Origin: Polaromonas sp.
Lineage (GTDB): Bacteria > Pseudomonadota > Gammaproteobacteria > Burkholderiales > Burkholderiaceae_C
Length of the DNA: 53,537 nucleotides
NCBI GenBank assembly: GCA_021737975.1
Contig: JAIPCZ010000013.1
Span: 1 to 53,537 of the forward strand
Direction of reading: 5' to 3'
A model generated the notes under the pieces. The model was not told the DNA's origin, ran no database searches, and saw nothing but the letters and a program-made list of their open reading frames with translations. Every line of letters starts with the position of its first letter. The first letter of the stretch is position 1. Shown piece by piece: positions 1 to 8,596 of this stretch. A program made the translations under genes and the position numbers.

Positions 1-228
1 GCAGCTGACGGCGGCCGGTTTCCAACTCAAGGGCTCGGGCTGGTACGCCACGGACTTCAAGGGGGGGAGCGGTCCAGCCGCCGCGCCTGCGGCCACGGCG
101 CCCGCGGCAGCCGCTGACGTCCCTGCCAGCGCCCCTGCCAGCGCCCCTGCCAGGGGCGCCCGGCGGTCAGAGCAGAGGCTGCGCCGGCCGCCGCATCCTG
201 TGGCGGCGGGTGCGCCTGCCACAGTTAA
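1..228 (+). pseudogene. FmdB-family zinc-ribbon protein, C-terminal fragment with apparent frameshift
   Basis: The window opens inside a gene. From base 2 one frame reads QLTAAGFQLKGSGWYATDF followed by an Ala/Pro-rich stretch, which matches the middle of FmdB-type putative regulatory proteins of Burkholderiales. The expected Cys-rich C-terminus, ASCGGGCACHS then TAA at 226-228, is present but in another frame (bases 190-228). The switch must lie around 119-160, where a 12-base unit reading gcccctgccagc is tandemly repeated, so an indel in that repeat or an assembly error is likely. Without a shift the first frame runs on to a TAA at 260-262 with an unrelated tail. The family commonly sits just upstream of the DUF502 gene and aspS, as here. 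Its function is poorly known. Confidence 0.6.
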
Positions 229-251
229 GGGTCATTTACTCGAAAGATTCT

Positions 252-890
252 GTGCCTTTTAAAAAATACCTGCTGACCGGTTTGCTGGTCTGGTTGCCCA
301 CGGCCATCACCTTCGCTGTTCTGTTGTGGCTGATGGAGTTGCTCGATGGCATTTTTGTCGGCTTGCTGACAGTGCTCCAGGCCATGCTGCCAGAGTCCTT
401 GTTGAACTCGCTGGAGTACTTCAAGCATATTCCCGGGCTTGGGGTGATTCTGGTTTTTGGTGGGCTGCTGCTGACTGGCGCGCTGGTGACCAATGTGGCG
501 GGGCGCTGGTGGCTGGTCCAATGGCATCGCATCCAGACCAATATTCCGGTCTTCAAGACCATTTATAACAGTGTCAAAAAGGTTTCTGACACACTTTTTT
601 CCAGCAATGGCAATGCCTTTCGCACCGCCTTGCTGGTGCAGTACCCGCGCCAGGGCGCCTGGACCATTGCCTTTCAGACTGGCACACCGGGTGGCGAAGT
701 GGCCGGGCATCTGGGGCCGGACTTCGTCAGCGTGTATGTTCCCACCACACCCAATCCGACCAGCGGTTTTTTCCTGATGCTGCCGCGCAGTGAGGTGATT
801 GAACTCAGCATGAGTGTTGACGAAGCCCTGACCTACGTCATTTCGATGGGGTCGGTGCCTCCCTCCGCTCCGGGTGTTTTGTCCAAGTAA
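252..890 (+). CDS. DUF502 family membrane protein
   Basis: This is a predicted inner-membrane protein of about 212 residues. It has two clear hydrophobic segments near the N-terminus (the region [16 protein letters not shown] and the region around [20 protein letters not shown]), then a soluble domain containing [13 protein letters not shown] and [15 protein letters not shown] signatures typical of DUF502. I chose the GTG at 252 because it gives the usual family start just before KKYLLTGLL. An upstream GTG at 210 overlaps the preceding gene's tail and adds unsupported residues. The protein lies between an FmdB-like gene and aspS, an order widely kept in Burkholderiales. Molecular function is unknown. 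Confidence 0.85.
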   Translation: MPFKKYLLTGLLVWLPTAITFAVLLWLMELLDGIFVGLLTVLQAMLPESLLNSLEYFKHIPGLGVILVFGGLLLTGALVTNVAGRWWLVQWHRIQTNIPVFKTIYNSVKKVSDTLFSSNGNAFRTALLVQYPRQGAWTIAFQTGTPGGEVAGHLGPDFVSVYVPTTPNPTSGFFLMLPRSEVIELSMSVDEALTYVISMGSVPPSAPGVLSK

Positions 891-940
891 TTTTTTTGAT
901 AACCCGCCACTTTTTTCAGGTGGCTTTAGAAAGCAGTTTT

Positions 941-2743
941 ATGGCGATGCGCTCTCATTATTGTGGATTGGTCACCGAGGCCCTGATGGGGCAAACCGTG
1001 ACCCTGTGTGGTTGGGTCAACCGTCGGCGTGACCACGGCGGGGTGATTTTTGTCGATGTGCGCGACCGCGAAGGTTATGTGCAGGTCGTGTGCGACCCCG
1101 ACCGCGCCGAGATGTTTGGTGTGGCCGAGGACCTGCGCAACGAGTTTTGCATTCAGGTCAAAGGCCTGGTGCGCGCGCGCCCGGAGGGCACCGTCAACAG
1201 CAACCTCAAGAGCGGCAAGATCGAGGTGCTGTGCCACGAGCTCAAGGTGCTCAACCCTTCCGTCACGCCACCGTTCCAGCTCGACGAGGAAAATCTCAGC
1301 GAAACCACGCGCCTGACACACCGGGTGCTGGATTTGCGTCGCCCCTACATGCAAAACAACCTGATGCTGCGCTACCGCGTGACCATGGAAGTGCGCAAGT
1401 TTCTCGATGCCAACGGCTTCGTCGACATTGAAACACCGATGCTCACCAAGAGCACGCCCGAGGGTGCGCGCGACTACCTGGTGCCCAGCCGGGTCCATGG
1501 CGGCCACTTTTTTGCCCTGCCACAGAGCCCGCAACTCTTCAAGCAGTTGCTGATGGTGGCGGGGTTTGACCGCTACTACCAGATCACCAAATGTTTCCGC
1601 GACGAAGACCTGCGCGCTGACCGCCAGCCTGAGTTCACCCAGATCGATATTGAAACCTCGTTCATGGACGAGGAAGAAATCCGCGAGATTTTCCAGGGCA
1701 TGATCAAGACGGTGTTCCAGAACACGCTCGGCGTCGACCTGGGAGAGTTCCCGGTCATGACTTACCAGGAAGCGGCGCGCCTGTATGGCTCGGACAAGCC
1801 CGACCTGCGCGTCAAGCTCGAGTTCACTGAACTCACCGACGTGATGGCCGATGTGGACTTCAAGGTGTTTTCCACGCCTGCGACCACCAAGGGCGGCCGT
1901 GTGGTGGCCCTGTGTGTGCCCGGTGGGGCCGAGATCACCCGAGGTGAAATTGACAACTACGGTGAATTCGTCAAGATTTACGGCGCCAAGGGCCTGGCCT
2001 GGATCAAGGTCAATGACGTGGCCAAGGGGCGCGACGGCCTGCAAAGCCCGGTGGTCAAGAATCTGCACGACGCGGCGCTCGCTGAAATCCTGAAGCGCAC
2101 CGGTGCCAAGAACGGCGACCTGCTGTTTTTTGGCGCCGACAAGGAAAAGATCGTCAACGACGCCATTGGCGCGCTGCGCATCAAGATCGGCCACAGTGCC
2201 TTCGGCAAGAAAAACGGCCTGTTCGAGGACCGCTGGGCACCGCTGTGGGTGGTGGACTTCCCGATGTTCGAGCACGACGAAGAGTCCGACCGCTGGATGG
2301 CCGTGCACCACCCCTTCACCGCGCCCAAGGACGGCCACGAAGATTTGATGGTCACGGATCCTGGCAATTGCATCTCCAAGGGCTACGACATGGTGCTCAA
2401 CGGCTGGGAAATGGGGGGTGGTTCGGTCCGTATCCACCGTGCCGAAGTGCAGAAAAAGGTGTTTGACGCGCTCAAGATTTCACCCGAGGAAGCGCAGCAC
2501 AAGTTTGGCTTCCTGCTCGACGCGTTGCAATATGGCGCGCCGCCCCACGGTGGCCTGGCCTTCGGCCTGGACCGTATCGTCACGCTGATGACGGGTGCCG
2601 AGTCGATCCGTGACGTGATCGCCTTCCCCAAGACCCAGCGCGCCCAGTGCCTGTTGACGCAAGCCCCCAGCCCGGTCGACGAAAAGCAGTTGCGCGAGCT
2701 GCACATTCGCCTGCGCACCCCTGAGGCGGTGAAAGCGACTTGA
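941..2743 (+). CDS. aspS: Aspartyl-tRNA synthetase
   Basis: AspS charges tRNA-Asp with aspartate (and possibly tRNA-Asn, if a GatCAB system is present). It is a class II synthetase of 600 residues, the normal bacterial length. The order of parts is an N-terminal OB-fold anticodon domain (about 1-105), catalytic motif 2 with [15 protein letters not shown] near 217-231, the bacterial GAD insertion (roughly 290-410), and motif 3 [10 protein letters not shown] near 540. The ATG at 941 (MAMRSHYCG) matches the family start; an in-frame start at 896 would add an unlikely tail. It ends just before a strong intrinsic terminator at 2773-2800. Confidence 0.97.
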   Translation: MAMRSHYCGLVTEALMGQTVTLCGWVNRRRDHGGVIFVDVRDREGYVQVVCDPDRAEMFGVAEDLRNEFCIQVKGLVRARPEGTVNSNLKSGKIEVLCHELKVLNPSVTPPFQLDEENLSETTRLTHRVLDLRRPYMQNNLMLRYRVTMEVRKFLDANGFVDIETPMLTKSTPEGARDYLVPSRVHGGHFFALPQSPQLFKQLLMVAGFDRYYQITKCFRDEDLRADRQPEFTQIDIETSFMDEEEIREIFQGMIKTVFQNTLGVDLGEFPVMTYQEAARLYGSDKPDLRVKLEFTELTDVMADVDFKVFSTPATTKGGRVVALCVPGGAEITRGEIDNYGEFVKIYGAKGLAWIKVNDVAKGRDGLQSPVVKNLHDAALAEILKRTGAKNGDLLFFGADKEKIVNDAIGALRIKIGHSAFGKKNGLFEDRWAPLWVVDFPMFEHDEESDRWMAVHHPFTAPKDGHEDLMVTDPGNCISKGYDMVLNGWEMGGGSVRIHRAEVQKKVFDALKISPEEAQHKFGFLLDALQYGAPPHGGLAFGLDRIVTLMTGAESIRDVIAFPKTQRAQCLLTQAPSPVDEKQLRELHIRLRTPEAVKAT

Positions 2744-2772
2744 GCCTGCTGATCCGGGATTGATGCAAAATG

Positions 2773-2800
2773 AAAGGGCGCCAACTTGGCGCCCTTTTTA
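2773..2800 (+). terminator. Rho-independent terminator of aspS
   Basis: A near-perfect GC-rich inverted repeat (AAAGGGCGCC at 2773-2782 pairing with GGCGCCCTTT at 2788-2797, loop AACTT) is followed by a run of T. It lies 29 bases after the aspS stop and separates aspS from nudB. Confidence 0.85.
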
Positions 2801-2820
2801 ATAGGAACCATCTTTTGCCC

Positions 2821-3309
2821 GTGACCGCAGTTGCCCGCCCGTTCAAAATTCCCCAATCGGTCCTGGTTGTCATCCACACCCCGGCGCTTGAGGTGCTGTT
2901 GATCAAGCGCGCCGATGCGGATGATTTCTGGCAATCGGTGACCGGCAGCAAAGACAGCCTGGACGAGTCATTTGAGGAAACCGCCCGGCGCGAGGTGTGG
3001 GAAGAGACCGGCATCGACTGCAGCCCGGGCTCACAGCTGGCAGACCAGTTGCAGGACTGGGATCTCGAAAACATCTACGAGATTTATCCTCGCTGGCGAC
3101 ATCGCTATGCACCCGGGGTGAGGCACAACACCGAGCACCTGTTTGGCTTGCAAGTGTCTGCAAGCATGCCCGTGCGCCTCAGTCCGCGGGAGCACACCGA
3201 TTACCAGTGGCTGCCCTGGCGTGAAGCGGCCGAGGCCTGTTTTTCGCCTTCGAATGCCGAGGCCTGTTTGCTGTTGCCCAGGCTGGCATCAAGGGGAAGG
3301 CAGCCATGA
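2821..3309 (+). CDS. nudB: Dihydroneopterin triphosphate diphosphatase (Nudix)
   Basis: NudB removes pyrophosphate from dihydroneopterin triphosphate in folate synthesis. The protein of about 162 residues carries a Nudix box, GSKDSLDES followed by RREVWEETGID, and the NudB-like opening KIPQSVLVVIHTPALEVLLIKRAD with FWQSVTGS. I place the start at GTG 2821. A TTG at 2815 is better spaced from the AGGA at 2803-2806 and is a real alternative. An in-frame ATG at 2770 falls inside the aspS terminator and is rejected. The stop overlaps the ATG of the next gene by four bases (ATGA), suggesting translational coupling. folE lies 2 kb downstream on the same strand. Confidence 0.9.
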   Translation: MTAVARPFKIPQSVLVVIHTPALEVLLIKRADADDFWQSVTGSKDSLDESFEETARREVWEETGIDCSPGSQLADQLQDWDLENIYEIYPRWRHRYAPGVRHNTEHLFGLQVSASMPVRLSPREHTDYQWLPWREAAEACFSPSNAEACLLLPRLASRGRQP

Positions 3310-4040
3310 ACAGCATCCGGGTCGCGACCTATAACATTCACAAGGGTGTGCAGGGCCTGGGACCGGCGCGGCGCCTGGAGATCCACAACCTGGGACTGGC
3401 GGTCGAGTCGCTCGACGCCGACCTGGTCTGCCTGCAAGAGGTGCGGCATAGCAACCGGCTCGAGGCCAAACGTTTTCCGCATTGGCCCGAACTCGCGCAG
3501 GCCGAGTTTTTGGCGCCCCAGGGCTATGAGGCCGTGTACCGCACCAATGCCATCACTCGCCACGGCGAGCACGGCAATGCCTTGCTGTCGCGTTGGCCGG
3601 TGCTGTCCCACCAGCATGAAGACATGTCGGATCACCGGCTGGAGCAGCGGGGCTTCCTGCATGTGACGCTCGACATGCACGGGCAGAGTGTGCACGTGCT
3701 GGTGGTTCACCTGGGGCTGGTCAAGGCCAGCCGGGTGCGCCAGGTGGCCCAGCTGCAGCGTTTTATCGCGCGTGAAATCCCGGCCGCTGCGCCGTTGCTG
3801 GTGGCGGGCGACTTCAATGATTGGGGAACAACTGTGCAACTGGCCATGGCGCAGGCCGGTTTGCACGCCTGGGACGCGCGCCAGCCCACGTATCCGTCGC
3901 GTCTGCCATTGGCCCAGCTCGATTATGTGTTTGCCCGCGGCCTCAAGCCGATGGGCCTGATGGTGCCGCGGGGGCGCATCTGGTCGCGCATGTCTGACCA
4001 TTTGCCGCTGATCGCCGAATTCGCCCTGCCTGTCATCTAA
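3306..4040 (+). CDS. Endonuclease/exonuclease/phosphatase family protein
   Basis: This 244-residue EEP-fold metal-dependent phosphoesterase shows the family motifs in order: VATYNIHKGVQ near the N-terminus, LQEVRHSN, VHLGLVKASRVRQ, GDFNDW, LDYVFARG and the terminal SDHLPLIAEF with the catalytic Asp-His. No signal peptide is evident. It overlaps nudB by four bases and is followed eight bases later by a cardiolipin synthase gene; an EEP protein next to clsB is a recurrent pair, also seen in E. coli as ybhP-ybhO. That context hints at a lipid or phosphodiester substrate, but the sequence alone does not decide between nuclease and lipid phosphatase. Confidence 0.88.
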   Translation: MNSIRVATYNIHKGVQGLGPARRLEIHNLGLAVESLDADLVCLQEVRHSNRLEAKRFPHWPELAQAEFLAPQGYEAVYRTNAITRHGEHGNALLSRWPVLSHQHEDMSDHRLEQRGFLHVTLDMHGQSVHVLVVHLGLVKASRVRQVAQLQRFIAREIPAAAPLLVAGDFNDWGTTVQLAMAQAGLHAWDARQPTYPSRLPLAQLDYVFARGLKPMGLMVPRGRIWSRMSDHLPLIAEFALPVI

Positions 4041-4048
4041 TTTTCAAC

Positions 4049-5260
4049 ATGTTCACACCCGGCCATCAGGTGGATTTGTTGCAAGGCTCGCAGGAATTCT
4101 TTCCTGCGCTGGTGCGGGCGATGGATCGCAGCGTTCACGAGGTTCGTCTTGAGACCTATATTTTCAGCGTGGTGGCCACAGGTGCCCTGGTCGCGCAAGC
4201 GCTGGAGCGCGCCGCCCAGCGCGGGGTCAAGGTCTTCGTGGTGATGGATGGTGCCGGCACCGACAACTTGAGTCCCGAATGGGTTAGCCGTTTTTCCGCG
4301 GCAGGCGTGGCATGGCGCATCTTTTCGCCGCTGGGACGGACCGGCCTGTTGTTGCCCAGCCGCTGGCGACGCCTGCACCGCAAGTTGTGTGTTGTCGACG
4401 GGCGTGTGGCCTTCTGTGGTGGCATCAATGTGCTGGACGATTTCTACGACCCCAATCATGGTGTCCTGACGGCTCCCCGATTTGACTTCGCAGTGCGTGT
4501 GACCGGACCCCTGGTGGAGTCGGCCCATGCCGCACTGGTGCAATTCTGGTGGCGCCTGCAGGCCACCCGCATCGTGCGCCAGGGCGACCTCGCTGCGGCC
4601 TGGCAAGCCCTGAATGAGGCCAACAAGTCTCAAGCAGATGAGGCGCCCGACGCCGGCCACATGCCCGCGGCGAGCGCGGCAACGCAAACCCGAGCCGACT
4701 TGATTTTGCGCGACAACCTGCGTCACCGCACCCGCATCGAGCGCGCTTACCGACAGGCGATTGGCGAGGCACAGCATGACATCATTATTTCCAACGCCTA
4801 CTTTTTGCCGGGCCGAAAGATCCGCAAGGGCCTGATTCATGCCGCGCAGCGCGGCGTGCGGGTGCGCTTGTTGTTGCAGGGGCGATATGAATACTTCATG
4901 CAGTACCACGCTGCCCGCATGGTCTATGGCAAATTGCTGGCCGCCGGGATCGAGATCACAGAATACCGGGTGAGTTTTCTGCATGCCAAGGTGGCTGTGA
5001 TCGATGGCCATTGGGCCACCGTGGGCTCGTCCAATCTGGATCCCCTGAGCCTCTTGCTGGCACGCGAGGCCAATGTGGTGGTCGATGATGTGGTGTTTGC
5101 GCAGAATTTGCAGGGGCGCCTCGAGCATGCCATGGCGGTCGCCGGCACGCGGGTCGACCCCGCTGACTATGCGGCCCGTCCCTTGGTGCAGCGCCTGCTC
5201 GACAGAGCGGCCTACGTCGTCATGCGCCTGTTGTTGTTTGTCCATGGAAAGCGCTATTGA
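4049..5260 (+). CDS. clsB: Cardiolipin synthase B (phospholipase D family)
   Basis: This 403-residue protein has two HKD (HxKxxxxD) motifs: HRKLCVVDG at about residue 110, followed by GGINV, and HAKVAVIDG at about residue 312, followed by GSSNLD. These are the paired catalytic halves of the phospholipase D superfamily. The short ClsB form lacks the long N-terminal membrane hairpin of ClsA, and the absence of strong N-terminal transmembrane helices here agrees. It is expected to make cardiolipin or other phosphatidyl-alcohols at the inner membrane. The residues between about 185 and 220 (EANKSQADEAPDAGHMPAAS) look like a flexible linker. Confidence 0.9.
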   Translation: MFTPGHQVDLLQGSQEFFPALVRAMDRSVHEVRLETYIFSVVATGALVAQALERAAQRGVKVFVVMDGAGTDNLSPEWVSRFSAAGVAWRIFSPLGRTGLLLPSRWRRLHRKLCVVDGRVAFCGGINVLDDFYDPNHGVLTAPRFDFAVRVTGPLVESAHAALVQFWWRLQATRIVRQGDLAAAWQALNEANKSQADEAPDAGHMPAASAATQTRADLILRDNLRHRTRIERAYRQAIGEAQHDIIISNAYFLPGRKIRKGLIHAAQRGVRVRLLLQGRYEYFMQYHAARMVYGKLLAAGIEITEYRVSFLHAKVAVIDGHWATVGSSNLDPLSLLLAREANVVVDDVVFAQNLQGRLEHAMAVAGTRVDPADYAARPLVQRLLDRAAYVVMRLLLFVHGKRY

Positions 5261-5364
5261 ATAAATAGCTTTAAAGTCAATAATAATAAGCTTTACGGGT
5301 GAATAACCTCGTTGGAAAAAGACTGCTAACATTGTTCGACATTCAATTACAGCTTGCTCAACCC

Positions 5365-6066
5365 ATGAATTCAGTCCCCTTCGAAGAAGGCCCACCGGTC
5401 TCCGTCAAAATCCGCGAGCGTATCCAAGCAGCGCGCAAACGGTTTCATGCCAATGACAACATTGCCGACTTCATCCAGCCCGGCGAACTTGAACTTCTGC
5501 TGGACGAAGTGGAAGAGAAAATGAAGGCGGTGCTGGGCAGCCTGGTGATCGACACCGAGCATGACCACAACACCGACGACACCGCGCGACGGGTGGCCAA
5601 GATGTATGTCAAGGAAGTGTTCCAGGGCCGTTATGTCAAGGCACCACCCATCACCGAGTTTCCCAATGCCGAGCACCTCAACGAGTTGATGATTGTGGGC
5701 CCCATCACCGTGCGCAGCGCTTGCAGCCACCATTTTTGCCCGATCATGGGCAAGATCTGGATCGGTGTTCTGCCCAACGAGCACACCAATGTGATCGGCT
5801 TGTCCAAGTACGCGCGGCTTGCCGAGTGGGTCATGGGCCGCCCGCAAATCCAGGAGGAGGCGGTGGTGCAACTGGCTGACCTGATTCAGCAAAAAACACA
5901 ACCCGATGGCTTGGCCATCGTCATGGAAGCCACGCACTTCTGCATGGGCTGGCGTGGTGTCAAGGACGTTGACAGCAAAATGATCAATTCGGTGATGCGC
6001 GGCAGCTTCCTGAAAGACGCCAACTTGCGTCGTGAATTCTTGTCTCTTATTCCCCAGAAAGGTTAG
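5365..6066 (+). CDS. folE: GTP cyclohydrolase I
   Basis: FolE converts GTP to 7,8-dihydroneopterin triphosphate, the step before NudB in folate synthesis. With the ATG at 5365 (MNSVPFEEG) the protein has 233 residues. The zinc site is recognisable: C120 and H123 in CSHHFCPIMG, and C193 in ATHFCMGWRGV, matching C110, H113 and C181 of the E. coli enzyme. The surrounding sequence is divergent (HHFCPIMGKIWIG instead of the usual HHLxPFxG), which marks a distinct FolE subtype. An upstream GTG at 5299 would add residues encoded in an AT-rich leader and is not favoured. Only two bases separate it from the BLUF gene. Confidence 0.9.
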   Translation: MNSVPFEEGPPVSVKIRERIQAARKRFHANDNIADFIQPGELELLLDEVEEKMKAVLGSLVIDTEHDHNTDDTARRVAKMYVKEVFQGRYVKAPPITEFPNAEHLNELMIVGPITVRSACSHHFCPIMGKIWIGVLPNEHTNVIGLSKYARLAEWVMGRPQIQEEAVVQLADLIQQKTQPDGLAIVMEATHFCMGWRGVKDVDSKMINSVMRGSFLKDANLRREFLSLIPQKG

Positions 6067-6068
6067 CC

Positions 6069-6491
6069 ATGTTGGTTCGTTTGTTGTATGCCAGCCGGGC
6101 GGTGGACACCAGCCCGGATGCGATTGAATCCATCCTGCACCAGTCGCGCAACCATAACCCCAGCACCGGGGTGACCGGCGTCCTGTGTTACGGCGGCGGC
6201 ATCTTTTTGCAGGCCATCGAAGGCGGGCGCATGGCTATCAGTGAACTCTATGGGCATATCCAGCGTGACCCGCGCCACAAGGACGTGGTGCTGCTGCACT
6301 ACGAGGAAATCTCCGAGCGCCGCTTTGCCGGCTGGACCATGGGTGAAGTCAACATGACCCGCATCAATGCTTCGATTTTGCTCAAATATGCTGAAAAGCC
6401 CGAGCTTGATCCCTATTCTGTCTCGGGCCTGGTTTCCCTGGCTTTGCTCGAGGAGTTGATGGCCACGGCATCCATCATCGGTCGCGCCTGA
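6069..6491 (+). CDS. BLUF-domain blue-light photoreceptor (short, stand-alone)
   Basis: This 140-residue protein is essentially one BLUF domain that binds FAD and senses blue light. The signature residues are visible: Y7 in LLYASRA, N30 in NHNPSTGVTGVL, Q48 in IFLQAIEGG, and W89 in FAGWTMGE. The remaining 40 residues resemble the C-terminal helices of PixD-type short BLUF proteins, which act through protein partners rather than a fused output domain. It begins two bases after folE, so the two are almost certainly co-transcribed. A role linking light to pterin synthesis is possible but is only inferred from adjacency. Confidence 0.92.
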   Translation: MLVRLLYASRAVDTSPDAIESILHQSRNHNPSTGVTGVLCYGGGIFLQAIEGGRMAISELYGHIQRDPRHKDVVLLHYEEISERRFAGWTMGEVNMTRINASILLKYAEKPELDPYSVSGLVSLALLEELMATASIIGRA

Positions 6492-6494
6492 ATT

Positions 6495-7319
6495 GTGCCT
6501 GTGCTGTTGGGGTGTGACTTTTCCAGCGCACCAACGCAAAAAAAGACCATTGTTCTGGCGATCGGTGAATTGCGTCAGGGACGCGTCCAACTCGCCAGGC
6601 TGGAGCGTTTTGCCTCCCTGCGTGCTTTTTCCGATTGGCTCCAGCAAGCGCAAGGCTGGGTCGGAGCCTTCGATCTGCCGTTCGGGCTGCCGCGGGAACT
6701 GGTGCAAACGCTGGGCTGGCCGACCAATTGGGCTGAATGCATGGCGCATTACACCGCGCTGAGCCGGGACCAGATTCGCCAGGCGTTTGCTGATTTTTGT
6801 AATGCGCGGCCAGTGGGTCGCAAATTTGCCCACCGCGCGACCGATCTGCCCGCCGGATCAAGTCCCAGCATGAAATGGGTCAACCCGCCGGTCGCCTTTA
6901 TGTTGCATGCCGGGGTCCCGCTGCTGCTGCAGGCCGGCGTCACGCTGCCCGGCTTGCACACGGGTGATCAGCCAGTGAAAATTGCACTCGAGGGCTACCC
7001 TGGCATGTTGGCGCGCGAAGTGCTGGGGCAGCGCAGTTACAAGGCAGATGACAAGGCCCGGCAGACGCCCGAACGTCTCATTGCCCGCAAGGATCTGATG
7101 ACCGCCCTGGAGCATGGCAATACCCGGCTGGCTTTGCGCCTCAAGCTCACCCATGCGCAACGCGATGCTTTGGCCGACGATGCCCGCGGCGATGCGCTGG
7201 ATGCCGTGTTGTGCCTGATGCAGGCGGCGTGGGCGCAAACGCGGCATGAGGCGGGCGACGCGCTGTACGGACTGCCACCTCATATGCATCCGCTGGAAGG
7301 CTGGATCGTGAGCGCCTGA
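6495..7319 (+). CDS. DUF429 domain protein
   Basis: This 274-residue protein starts at GTG 6495, three bases after the BLUF stop. The opening LLGCDFSSAPTQKKTIVLAIG and the later segments GAFDLPFGLPRE, LEGYPGMLAREVLG and DDARGDALDAVLCLMQAA fit the DUF429 family, whose fold is related to RNase H-like and ribonuclease-type folds. The conserved acidic residues (D in GCDFSS, D in FDLPFG, D in GDALDAV) could form a metal site. Its stop overlaps the next ATG (TGATG). No biochemical function is established for the family. Confidence 0.75.
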   Translation: MPVLLGCDFSSAPTQKKTIVLAIGELRQGRVQLARLERFASLRAFSDWLQQAQGWVGAFDLPFGLPRELVQTLGWPTNWAECMAHYTALSRDQIRQAFADFCNARPVGRKFAHRATDLPAGSSPSMKWVNPPVAFMLHAGVPLLLQAGVTLPGLHTGDQPVKIALEGYPGMLAREVLGQRSYKADDKARQTPERLIARKDLMTALEHGNTRLALRLKLTHAQRDALADDARGDALDAVLCLMQAAWAQTRHEAGDALYGLPPHMHPLEGWIVSA

Positions 7320-7813
7320 TGCGTGACCTGTGGCAATGCCTGATCGGTCTATGCTGGCTGCTGCCGGTCTGCGCGCAGGCTGAGATCTGGATCGGCCGGG
7401 TGACCCATGTGTCCGATGGCGACACCCTGTGGGCCAAACCCGAGAATGGCTCTGCGCCGCGCAAGCTGCGCTTGCTGGGCCTGGATGCGCCCGAGTTGTG
7501 CCAGGCGGGCGGCGTGGCAGCCCGCGCTGCGCTGCAGGCCCTCGTGGCGGACAAACCGGTGCAGGTGAGGGCAAATTTCCAGGACACCTATGGCCGCGAC
7601 CTGGCCACGCTGCGTGTGGGTGAGCGTGACGTCGGCGCCTTGCTGGTCAGCGCCGGTCATGCCTGGTCGAACCGCTGGCACAGCAGCGCGGGCACTTATG
7701 CGGCGCAGGAGGCATCGGCAAGAGCGGCCAGGCTGGGGCTGTTTGCCGATCCGGCTGCCGAGACGCCGCGCAACTTTCGCAAGCGCCACGGGCCTTGCCA
7801 GACCACGCGCTAG
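7319..7813 (+). CDS. Secreted staphylococcal-nuclease-like protein
   Basis: This 164-residue protein has an N-terminal signal peptide (hydrophobic residues 5-19, likely cleavage near AQA) and one SNase domain. Key positions resemble the Staphylococcus aureus thermonuclease active site: D33/D35 in SDGDTLW, R51 and D56-E59 in LRLLGLDAPE, and R93 in YGRDLATL. It is therefore likely a Ca-dependent nuclease acting outside the cytoplasm. The ATG overlaps the DUF429 stop by one base. It converges with the following moeB-like gene with only four bases between them, and no terminator is visible. Confidence 0.88.
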   Translation: MRDLWQCLIGLCWLLPVCAQAEIWIGRVTHVSDGDTLWAKPENGSAPRKLRLLGLDAPELCQAGGVAARAALQALVADKPVQVRANFQDTYGRDLATLRVGERDVGALLVSAGHAWSNRWHSSAGTYAAQEASARAARLGLFADPAAETPRNFRKRHGPCQTTR

Positions 7814-7817
7814 GGCT

Positions 7818-8588
7818 TCAGGCCCGGGCTGGATCGGGTGCCGGGCTGCCGCACACGGGGCAAGTGGCGTGGCGGCTGAGGCGAACCTCGGTAAATTCCA
7901 TGGCACGGCCGTCAAGCATCAACAAACGGCCGGTCAGCGGCCTGCCGGCACCACTGATCAGCTTGAGGGCCTCGGCTGCCTGCATCGTGCCGATGATTCC
8001 CACCAGTGGCGCAAAAACGCCCATGGTGGCGCATCGGGTTTCTTCAAAAGTGACCTCGGGCGGGAAGACGCAGGCATAACAAGGCGACAGGGCGTCGCGC
8101 GCGTCGTAAACGCTGAGTTGGCCGTCAAAACGGATGGCCGCACCCGAGACCAGGGGCTTCTTGTGCAGCACGCAGGCGGCGTTGATGGCCTGCCGGGTGC
8201 TGAAGTTGTCGCAACAATCCAGCACCACGTCCGCTTGCGCCACCAACTGGCCCAAGAGCGCGGTATCGGCGCGCTGCTGGATCGCCGTGACCTGCACGCC
8301 TGGGTTCAGCTGGGCAATCGCCGCCTCGATGGATTGCACCTTGGGTTGACCCACCCGGGCCACCGTGTGGGCCACCTGGCGCTGCAGGTTGGTCAGGTCG
8401 ACGGTGTCGTCGTCGACCACGGTGATATGTCCGACTCCGGCCGAGCCCAGGTACAGCGCCACGGGCGAGCCCAGACCACCGGCGCCAATAACGAGCACAT
8501 GCGCCGCCATGATGCGCTCCTGCCCCTCGATCCCGACCTCATTGAGCAGGATGTGGCGCGAGTAGCGCAGCAACTCGTCATCGGTCAT
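7818..8588 (-). CDS. moeB: HesA/MoeB/ThiF family E1-like adenylyltransferase
   Basis: This 256-residue enzyme adenylates the C-terminal Gly-Gly of a ubiquitin-like sulfur carrier (MoaD and/or ThiS). The ATP-binding loop VLVIGAGGLGSPVA lies near residues 32-45, the LDCCDNFSTR segment holds the conserved Asp, and two Cys pairs (CYAC and CPVC) form the structural zinc site. MoeB and ThiF cannot be told apart by eye; the symbol is the more usual label. It is eight bases downstream of ctpA on the same strand, an order common in Burkholderiales (gpmA-ctpA-moeB). Confidence 0.88.
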   Translation of the reverse strand: MTDDELLRYSRHILLNEVGIEGQERIMAAHVLVIGAGGLGSPVALYLGSAGVGHITVVDDDTVDLTNLQRQVAHTVARVGQPKVQSIEAAIAQLNPGVQVTAIQQRADTALLGQLVAQADVVLDCCDNFSTRQAINAACVLHKKPLVSGAAIRFDGQLSVYDARDALSPCYACVFPPEVTFEETRCATMGVFAPLVGIIGTMQAAEALKLISGAGRPLTGRLLMLDGRAMEFTEVRLSRHATCPVCGSPAPDPARA

Positions 8589-8596
8589 GGGTGAGC

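Noticed and set aside
926-2437. A 503-codon open frame antisense to aspS
   Set aside because: It is a shadow of the G+C-rich aspS codons; its translation is His/Val/Leu-rich without family motifs and has no ribosome binding site.
2770-2820. ATG 2770 as the nudB start
   Set aside because: It would translate through the aspS terminator stem and add residues not typical of NudB.
5253-5269. GCTATT...AATAGC hairpin after the cardiolipin synthase gene as a terminator
   Set aside because: The stem is only six AT-rich pairs and no T run follows; too weak to call.
7590-8594. A long plus-strand open frame across the SNase gene end and the moeB-like gene
   Set aside because: It overlaps two recognisable genes in wrong frames and resembles no family.
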